A stretch of DNA of 64,000 nucleotides from an uncultured Eubacteriales bacterium (GTDB lineage: Bacteria; Bacillota; Clostridia; Lachnospirales; Bianqueaceae), in assembly GCA_900315265.1 (NCBI GenBank), contig OMYN01000007.1, positions 40,554 through 104,553 on the forward strand. The letters are read 5' to 3'. The position numbers and the translations under genes were made by a program. Each line of letters starts with the position of its first letter. Position 1 is the first letter of the stretch. Shown one piece after another: positions 58,518-64,000 of the stretch. The notes under the pieces are model-generated. The model saw nothing but the letters and a program-made list of their open reading frames with translations, ran no database searches and had not been told where the DNA came from.

Positions 58518-58869
58518 TGGTAAATCCTCCTTACTGAAGATATCCCTATCATACATCGGACTGACCTTATGAAAAGTACCAAAATGAGAATAATTTATAG
58601 TACCAGCTTCGAAGCTTATCTTGACCTTATCCGAAACGTATCCTAAGTTACATGGCGGCTTCAGGGGAAGCGGGACAGCTCGGGCAGATGTTATAAAAGC
58701 AGCAGCTTTTATTGAAAAATGTTAGGGCAGGGTTTACAATATACAGGACATTAAGAAAGCCTGCCAGGTTTATTGACCGGAGGCAGAAAGAATCCGCCGG
58801 CAGATCGTATCGGCTTGCGGAAATAGCTCTTTACTAAAGTTCTTTACATCAGAAAGGAATTTTGAAAAA
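58518..58869. other. 352-bp divergent intergenic region
   Basis: A rightward promoter (TTGAAA 58712-58717, TACAAT 58735-58740, 17-bp spacer) faces the oxidoreductase gene. A perfect 12-bp palindrome AGCTTCGAAGCT lies at 58605-58616, and two imperfect copies of TGACCTTAT occur at 58562-58570 and 58622-58630; these are possible operator sites for the ECF gene. I see no recognisable riboswitch for a vitamin, which would have been expected for some S components. Confidence 0.5.
58712..58740 (+). promoter_or_regulatory. Promoter of the oxidoreductase gene
   Basis: TTGAAA and TACAAT separated by 17 bp, giving a leader of about 125 nt before the ATG at 58870. Confidence 0.65.
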
Positions 58870-59937
58870 ATGAGCAAGATCAAAGTTGCTGTCATCGGAT
58901 GCGGTACCATCGCAAACGCCGCTCATATCCCCTCTTACATGAAGATCCAGGATAAGGTGGAAATCAAGTATTTCTGCGATATCATTCCTGAAAGAGCCGA
59001 AAAGGCCGTTAAAGACTACGGCTGCGGCACAGCGATCACCGACTACCATGTTGCTTTGAATGATCCGGAAGTCCAGGCCGTTTCCGTCTGCACTCCCAAC
59101 TATATGCACTGCCAGATCTCCTGCGACGCTATGCGGGCCGGCAAGGATGTCCTGTGCGAGAAACCGGCCGCCCGTACCTATCAGGAAGCTCAGATCATGC
59201 AGCAGGTTCAGCATGAGACCGGCCGCATCCTCAACATCGGTGTCGTTAACCGTTTCAACGACGGTGTCAACCGCATCAAACAGTACATCGACCAGGGCAA
59301 GCTGGGTGAGATCTATCATGTTTATGTAAGCTTCCGCGCTCACCGCTCCATCCCCGGACTGGGCGGCCCCTTCACCACCAAGGCCATCGCAGGAGGCGGC
59401 GCGCTGATCGACTGGGGCGTTCATTATCTGGATATCGTTATGTACTGCACCGGAGACCCCAAACCGGTCACCGTCAGCGGCGAGACCTTCAGCAAGCTGG
59501 GCACGGATATGAAGAACTATGTTTACACCAGCATGTGGTCTGAGATGACCAAAGACGTTGAGCACGGCACCTATGATGTCGAGGATTCCGTAGCGGGCCT
59601 GATCCGTACCGAAGGACCGGTCATCACCATCAACGGAGCCTGGGCTGAAAACATCGGACCTTCCGAGACCTATATCGACTTTATGGGCACCAAAGCCGGC
59701 ATCCGTCTGCAGTACGGCGGCGGCTTCACCATTTACGGGACCGAGAACGGCGCTCTTACCGAGACCAAACCTTCTTATGTCAACACCGACATGTTCCTCA
59801 ACGAGATCACGGCTTTCGTTAACGATGTTACCAGCCGCGAGCCGCTTCCTTCCCGCATTGACGTCAACATCAAGACCTCTCAGATCATGCAGGCGGTCTA
59901 CGATTCCGCTGCTGCTCATAAAGAGGTTACCCTGTAA
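58870..59937 (+). CDS. Gfo/Idh/MocA-family NAD(P)-dependent oxidoreductase
   Basis: Sugar or inositol-type dehydrogenase of 355 residues. The Rossmann motif VIGCGTIANAAHIPSY lies at the N-terminus; the EKP catalytic signature is in LCEKPAARTYQEA, and GGGALIDWGVHYLDI carries the Asp/His catalytic pair. The substrate is likely a sugar or sugar acid but cannot be fixed. The gene uses codons typical of highly expressed genes in the window (many GCC/ACC/ATC). It is monocistronic, with a terminator at 59963-59990. Confidence 0.93.
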   Translation: MSKIKVAVIGCGTIANAAHIPSYMKIQDKVEIKYFCDIIPERAEKAVKDYGCGTAITDYHVALNDPEVQAVSVCTPNYMHCQISCDAMRAGKDVLCEKPAARTYQEAQIMQQVQHETGRILNIGVVNRFNDGVNRIKQYIDQGKLGEIYHVYVSFRAHRSIPGLGGPFTTKAIAGGGALIDWGVHYLDIVMYCTGDPKPVTVSGETFSKLGTDMKNYVYTSMWSEMTKDVEHGTYDVEDSVAGLIRTEGPVITINGAWAENIGPSETYIDFMGTKAGIRLQYGGGFTIYGTENGALTETKPSYVNTDMFLNEITAFVNDVTSREPLPSRIDVNIKTSQIMQAVYDSAAAHKEVTL

Positions 59938-59962
59938 GGGAAAACAAAGCAGGATCATACAG

Positions 59963-59990
59963 GCGGCTGCCCTTTCGGCAGCCGCTTATT
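59963..59990 (+). terminator. Terminator just before sdaAB
   Basis: GCGGCTGCC (59963-59971) and GGCAGCCGC (59977-59985) form a perfect 9-bp stem followed by TTATTTT. It ends only about 14 bp before the sdaAB start, so sdaAB is reached by read-through or the hairpin acts as an attenuator. Confidence 0.83.
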
Positions 59991-60003
59991 TTAAGGAGAG
60001 ATC

Positions 60004-60672
60004 ATGCGAGAAATCAGTGTTTTTGACGTGATCGGACCCAACATGATCGGTCCGTCCAGCTCCCATACCGCCGGGGCCCTGCGCATAGCGCTGATGGCGC
60101 GCCGCATCATCGAGGGCCGCATCACTAAGGTGACCTTTATCCTCTACGGATCCTTCGCCCGCACCTATCAGGGCCACGGCACCGACCGGGCCCTTTTGGG
60201 GGGCATCATGGGCTTTTCGACCGAGGATAAGCGTATCAAAGACAGCTTCCGTCTGGCTGACCAGAAGGGCATCCAGTATGAATTTGTCCCGGACACAGTC
60301 ACGGCCGGAGTTTATCCCAACACGGTAGAGATCATTGCCACATCGGAAGACGGCCGTAAGGTCGATATCGTCGGCGAGTCCATCGGAGGGGGCAACGCCC
60401 GCCTTGTCCGTATCAACGGAATCAAGGTCGACATCAGCGGGCAGCTTCAGACCCTGGTCATCATGCAGAAGGATGTACCCGGTGTGATCGCCCATGTCAG
60501 CCAGTGCTGCTACGAAGCGGGAGTCAATATCGCTTTCCTGAATATGTACCGGGAAAACAAAAACGAAACGGCCTTTTCGGTCATCCAGGTAGACGGGGAC
60601 GTGTCGGACAAGCTGGTAGAGGCGATCCGCCGCCAGCCCAATATCCTGCAGGTCAATCTGATCAAATTGTGA
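60004..60672 (+). CDS. sdaAB: L-serine dehydratase beta subunit
   Basis: Regulatory/structural subunit of the iron-sulfur L-serine ammonia-lyase that converts serine to pyruvate and ammonia. The N-terminus SVFDVIGPNMIGPSSSHTAG is diagnostic. A C-terminal ACT domain is present from about residue 148 (VIMQKDVPGVIAHVSQ). AAGGAGAG precedes the ATG. The alpha subunit follows 9 bp later. Confidence 0.95.
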   Translation: MREISVFDVIGPNMIGPSSSHTAGALRIALMARRIIEGRITKVTFILYGSFARTYQGHGTDRALLGGIMGFSTEDKRIKDSFRLADQKGIQYEFVPDTVTAGVYPNTVEIIATSEDGRKVDIVGESIGGGNARLVRINGIKVDISGQLQTLVIMQKDVPGVIAHVSQCCYEAGVNIAFLNMYRENKNETAFSVIQVDGDVSDKLVEAIRRQPNILQVNLIKL

Positions 60673-60681
60673 GGTGAGGAC

Positions 60682-61578
60682 ATGGTCGATTTTAAAAACG
60701 GGTCAGAGCTGATTGCTCTGACGCATGAAAAAGGAGCCCTCATCTCGGACATCATGCTGAACAGGGAATGCGACCGTTTTGATGAGGCGCCGCAGGATGT
60801 CCTGAAACGGATGGCTCATTCCTGGCAGATCATGAAAGAGGCCGTGGCCCAGGGGCAGACCGGAAGCGGGAAGTCGATGGGGGGCCTGATCGGAGGCGAG
60901 GCGGCCAGGCTGACCCAGCACCGGCTGACTCAGGGAGCCCTGACCGGCACCTTGATCAGCAAGGCTGTCAGCTATGCCATGGGCGTATTGGAAGTAAACG
61001 CCTCCATGGGACTGATCACAGCTGCACCGACAGCCGGTTCGTCCGGGGTGATCCCCGGTGTTTTCTGCGCTATGCAGGAGGAGTATCATTTTACCGATGA
61101 TCAGATGATCAAGGCCCTGTTCAATGCCGGAGCGGTCGGTTATCTGGCTACCCGCAACGCAACGGTCGCCGGAGCCGAAGGAGGCTGTCAGGCTGAGATC
61201 GGCGTGGCCGCTGCCATGGCTGCCTCTTCAGCGGTCGAACTGATGGGCGGTAAACCGGAACAGTCCTTAAGCGCCGCTTCCTCGGTCCTGGCCTCTATGC
61301 TGGGCCTGGTCTGCGATCCGATCGGAGGCCTGGTCGAGGTCCCCTGTCAGAAACGCAACGGTACGGCGGCTTCGACCGCCCTGGTCTGCGCGGAGATGGC
61401 TTTATCAGGTGTTGACAGTCTGATCCCCTTCGATGAAATGCTGGAAGTCATGTTCAAGGTGGGAAGGAGCCTTCCCTATCAGCTGCGCGAGACCGCTCTG
61501 GGCGGGATCGCTGCCGCTCCGACAGCCTGCCGCCTGTGCGAGAGGGGGAAAGGCCATGGCCCTGTGGACGATCGGTGA
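60682..61578 (+). CDS. sdaAA: L-serine dehydratase alpha subunit
   Basis: Catalytic subunit, 298 residues. GQTGSGKSMGG near residue 60 is a conserved family loop. The three Cys ligands of the oxygen-sensitive [4Fe-4S] cluster are visible in AEGGCQAEIG, LVCDPIGG and VEVPCQKRNG, and TAAPTAGSSGVIPGVF is the substrate region. The C-terminus overlaps the next gene by 23 bp. Confidence 0.95.
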   Translation: MVDFKNGSELIALTHEKGALISDIMLNRECDRFDEAPQDVLKRMAHSWQIMKEAVAQGQTGSGKSMGGLIGGEAARLTQHRLTQGALTGTLISKAVSYAMGVLEVNASMGLITAAPTAGSSGVIPGVFCAMQEEYHFTDDQMIKALFNAGAVGYLATRNATVAGAEGGCQAEIGVAAAMAASSAVELMGGKPEQSLSAASSVLASMLGLVCDPIGGLVEVPCQKRNGTAASTALVCAEMALSGVDSLIPFDEMLEVMFKVGRSLPYQLRETALGGIAAAPTACRLCERGKGHGPVDDR

Positions 61579-62254
61579 CCTGCACCTGTCTTTCGGAGTC
61601 AAAGGGCCCATCTATGTCATGGATTCTTCCTGGAAGGGGCACGAAAAAAAGATCGACAAATACTGCCGTAAGTGGATCCATGATCAGGATACCCTGGTGA
61701 TCACGGGCGACCATACCTGGGGCAAAAGCCCGGAGGAAAGAAAGCCGGACTTTGAATTTATTGAAGATCTGCCTGGGCGGAAGATCCTTTTAAGGGGCAA
61801 CCACGATATGTTCTGGGACGCGAAAAAAACGGATAAACTCAATCAGGCTTTTGAGGGAAAACTGTATTTTCTGCAGAACAACTTTTATTCGTACGAAGAT
61901 TACGCCCTGGTAGGAACAAAGGGTTACTGTTATGAAGGGCTCGATACCATCGAGCATTATCAGAAGATCATGGACCGGGAAGAAAAGCGGCTGAGGACCT
62001 CTTTCGAACTGGCAAAAAATGCCGGCTTCCATAAATTCATCGTTTTTCTTCATTATCCGCCCACCACGATCGGAGAGCAGGAATCAGTCTTCACCCGAAT
62101 GGCGGAGGAGTACGGAGCCAGCTTCGTGATCTATTCCCACAGTCACGGACAGGCCCGTTTCCACGACAGCATCCAGGGACCTTACCACGGCATCGAGTAC
62201 CGGCTGGTTTCGTCTGACTTCTTGAAGTTTCGCCCGGTCAGGATCCTGGACTGA
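61556..62254 (+). CDS. Metallophosphoesterase
   Basis: A 232-residue cytoplasmic phosphoesterase of the calcineurin-like fold. Metal motifs are TIGDLHLSF, ITGDHTW, LRGNHDMFW and SHSHGQAR. The target (nucleotide, protein or other phosphoester) is unknown. I chose ATG 61556 (MALWTIGDLHLSFG), with GAGGGGG just upstream; the gene starts inside the end of sdaAA and is translationally linked to it. It ends the high-GC part of the window. Confidence 0.87.
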   Translation: MALWTIGDLHLSFGVKGPIYVMDSSWKGHEKKIDKYCRKWIHDQDTLVITGDHTWGKSPEERKPDFEFIEDLPGRKILLRGNHDMFWDAKKTDKLNQAFEGKLYFLQNNFYSYEDYALVGTKGYCYEGLDTIEHYQKIMDREEKRLRTSFELAKNAGFHKFIVFLHYPPTTIGEQESVFTRMAEEYGASFVIYSHSHGQARFHDSIQGPYHGIEYRLVSSDFLKFRPVRILD

Positions 62255-62553
62255 ATCATTGGGCAGATCACTTTTTCTTCTTGATGCCTTCATCAAGGAA
62301 TTCATTCCTACCGTGCAGAGTAAAAAAGTCCTCAATTAAAGGTTTCGTTTTTCACACTATTATAATTATTTTTCTTGACAGAAATTAATATATATGTTAT
62401 CAATGCAGTGAGTCTTTATGTTAAAAATTTATTCAAGGAGAGAGAGTGGCTAAATGTTTGTTTAAACATCACTAAACTTACAACAAAAAATATTACAAGA
62501 ATGACTTGTACGGTCCCATATTCTGGCTACGTATTATCTATAAGGGGTAAAAT
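62255..62553. other. AT-rich intergenic transition region
   Basis: A 299-bp stretch with no convincing gene. Base composition changes sharply near 62330 from mixed to very AT-rich, as in the following genes. A small hairpin (CTTGATG/CATCAAG, 62280-62297) could be a weak terminator. A TTGACA at 62375-62380 is followed by AT-rich DNA with only a poor -10; a TATAAT at 62361-62366 has no matching -35. Confidence 0.5.
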
Positions 62554-63627
62554 ATGAATCAGAAAATGTTGTTACAAGAATATCGAACATACAATGGTAA
62601 GCCAGATTATATTTATGAAAATATGTTGATGTGCAAAGATAAAACATGGCTAGCTGTAGAGGGCAGAGTTTTACAGTATGACCAGCAATTATGTAATTCT
62701 TTGCACGATATAACATTATTTGCCATCGTTGCCAAAAATGCAAAGCTAAAAAAAATAACTCTCAATAGTTCTGCGAAGTGGATAAATAGAAGGTATTGTT
62801 TTGTCGAGGGCAATTATAATCAAAAATTAGCTACACTAAACTACTTGTTAAATAATAGTAAGCCTGTATATATTGGTACAATACACCCTTTGCTCCCGTT
62901 TTCGCAAAGGTATAATCCAAACATCGATATAACGAACTATAAGGGTGCTAATCATATCTTTTCACTGTTAGGAAAAGAGCGTGATGAATACATATATTTT
63001 GATACGTCCTCATTCAAAAGCGATAATTTTAAACCACATCCAAAAAACAAGGAGCTAGGTCTGATAAACATACAGATTCTTGACCATGTATTAAGGCGGT
63101 TATTTCAATTATCTTACACAATAGAGGATAAAGTAATTGAAAATAATGATTGGACGATAGGAAATCAAATCATCAATTATTTCTATAGGAGTTACAAATG
63201 TAATAATCCTGTGGACAAAGTTTTTAATGGGGATTCCATTTATTGTGGCCGAATAGCATGGTTGATTCTAGAAAAAAATCTTAATAACAACTCATTTAAT
63301 ACCCTTTCTCAAGATTCGGAATTTGATTTTATTACCAAACTGGACATACTTTGTTGGAAATTGAAAGATCTCTATACGCGTTGTTTTCTACTTGCTGTCT
63401 GGTGCGAAAAATATGGTGATCTTAGAATTTCAGAACGGTTGGTAACTCTTTCTGATCTTATAAAAAGACTGTTCATATATTTCCTTAATTCCGAAAGCTC
63501 TCGTCTAAAAAATGATGTCAACAATCAGCATTCCGTCATTATAAAAAGAATAATAGATGCAGAGGACGATCTTTATGATTTAATTTTGAAAATTTATACG
63601 GAAAGGATAAACAAGCATGTTAAGTAA
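62554..63627 (+). CDS. BtrH-like protein, possible acyltransferase linked to an acyl carrier protein
   Basis: A 357-residue protein of low GC content. The N-terminal half has the pattern of the BtrH N-terminal (papain-like) domain: LNYLLNNSKPVYIGTIHPLL followed by a His (GANHIFSLLGKE) and YIYFDTSS. BtrH moves an acyl chain from a carrier protein to an aminoglycoside. The immediately downstream carrier protein supports such a role, but I cannot place the catalytic Cys with confidence. The second half is helical and not recognised. It overlaps the carrier protein gene by 11 bp. Confidence 0.55.
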   Translation: MNQKMLLQEYRTYNGKPDYIYENMLMCKDKTWLAVEGRVLQYDQQLCNSLHDITLFAIVAKNAKLKKITLNSSAKWINRRYCFVEGNYNQKLATLNYLLNNSKPVYIGTIHPLLPFSQRYNPNIDITNYKGANHIFSLLGKERDEYIYFDTSSFKSDNFKPHPKNKELGLINIQILDHVLRRLFQLSYTIEDKVIENNDWTIGNQIINYFYRSYKCNNPVDKVFNGDSIYCGRIAWLILEKNLNNNSFNTLSQDSEFDFITKLDILCWKLKDLYTRCFLLAVWCEKYGDLRISERLVTLSDLIKRLFIYFLNSESSRLKNDVNNQHSVIIKRIIDAEDDLYDLILKIYTERINKHVK

Positions 63628-63892
63628 AAAAGCAATAACTAGTGAAATAATAAAGATGCTGCAGAAACATTATCCTACAGAGAGGATTACAATCGATACA
63701 TTACTTGAAGGTTATTATGGCGATGATAGAAGCATCTCTAATTTGAATATGTCTTCTTTGGATCTGGTTGAATTTATCTCGGACATTGAAGAATATTACA
63801 ACATTATCATTGATTTTGACGCACAGTTTTATACCGTAAAAGATGTTATTGAAAATGTTTGCCATTGTATTGAACAAAAAAAGGGTAACTAA
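63617..63892 (+). CDS. Acyl carrier protein
   Basis: A 91-residue helical carrier protein. The phosphopantetheine attachment region reads NMSSLDLVEFISDIEEYY, where the usual Asp-Ser-Leu is Ser-Ser-Leu; Ser47 is the likely modified residue. The helix II pattern (LVEFISDIEEYYNI) is typical. Its coupling to the BtrH-like gene suggests a dedicated carrier for a secondary-metabolite or peptide-tailoring pathway rather than fatty-acid synthesis. Confidence 0.8.
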   Translation: MLSKKAITSEIIKMLQKHYPTERITIDTLLEGYYGDDRSISNLNMSSLDLVEFISDIEEYYNIIIDFDAQFYTVKDVIENVCHCIEQKKGN

Positions 63893-63915
63893 TACATCTA
63901 ATAAACTGATATGTA

Positions 63916-64000
63916 ATGGCCATTGTCAAGGGGAAACCTCGCAAAACCACATTTGTTTTAACTGAGCACATCCTGAAGAAGCTCCAGACGTATCAGTCTC
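63916..64000 (+). CDS. Possible start of a gene running off the right edge
   Basis: An open frame from ATG 63916 encodes MAIVKGKPRKTTFVLTEHIL and eight more residues to the edge without a stop. The Lys/Arg-rich start followed by KTTFVLTEHILKKLQ resembles the first strand and helix of ribbon-helix-helix DNA-binding proteins. There is no clear ribosome binding site, and the length is too short to be sure. Confidence 0.35.
   Translation, partial: MAIVKGKPRKTTFVLTEHILKKLQTYQS

Noticed and set aside
58849..59958. Long minus-strand open frame (369 codons) opposite the oxidoreductase gene
   Set aside because: The plus-strand gene has intact Rossmann and EKP motifs and a promoter; the antisense frame reflects codon bias.

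Overview
The window looks like chromosomal DNA of a low-to-mid-GC member of the Bacillota, most likely a gut-type clostridial lineage such as Lachnospiraceae. That placement is an inference. It rests on strong AGGAGG-type ribosome binding sites, TTG/GTG starts, consensus sigma-A promoters, Gram-positive lipoproteins, a sortase-type (VPKTG) surface adhesin with SpaA-like and VaFE-like repeats, an araD/FGGY kinase pair, and split serine dehydratase subunits. Coding density is high and most genes lie in tight same-strand operons.

Layout. 1-5741: an oligopeptide-family (possibly oligosaccharide) ABC importer whose binding-protein gene is cut by the left edge. 5825-11268: a two-component system divergent from a VTC-fold polyphosphate polymerase-like protein, a DUF4956 membrane protein and a Cthe_2159-like beta-helix lipoprotein. 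11276-16241: L-ribulose-phosphate epimerase and FGGY kinase (minus strand), a Nudix hydrolase, LarC and a small membrane protein. 16283-24334: a second peptide-type ABC importer with an unusually large binding protein and an enlarged permease. 24368-31972: an AT-rich cluster with a divergent LytTR regulator, a GalU-type nucleotidyltransferase fused to a radical SAM enzyme, a MazG-like protein, a family 2 glycosyltransferase, a histidine phosphatase and a three-gene ABC-2 exporter. 32007-32510: tRNA-Leu(AAG) followed by palindromic intergenic DNA. 32309-38207: DUF2726, HD-domain, GldF/GldG-like, Maf and SLC13/ArsB-like genes. 38397-44393: a large thioester/SpaA/VaFE adhesin gene interrupted by a group II intron. 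44416-54013: Pcp, an M14 carboxypeptidase, AzlCD, SbcCD, a Y-family polymerase with a YolD-like partner, and a YgjP-like metalloprotease. 54082-62254: small multidrug export protein, DAHP synthase, stomatin-like protein, DegV, an ECF S component, a Gfo/Idh/MocA oxidoreductase, serine dehydratase and a metallophosphatase. 62255-64000: an AT-rich block that starts with a BtrH-like protein and an acyl carrier protein.

The strongest unusual signal is the group II intron at about 40110-41864. It has the GUGCG 5' end, a textbook 34-nt domain V (two-base bulge, GNRA loop) and a hairpin in the domain VI position. Where a maturase/reverse transcriptase would normally sit, it carries a 66-residue protein and a secreted Cys-pair protein. 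Splicing would restore a roughly 1,410-residue cell-wall adhesin. The second candidate is the GalU-radical SAM cluster at 24368-31972, which reads like an undescribed pathway that makes and exports a sugar-nucleotide-derived product. A third, partly known, module is the two-component system with VTC, DUF4956 and Cthe_2159-like genes.
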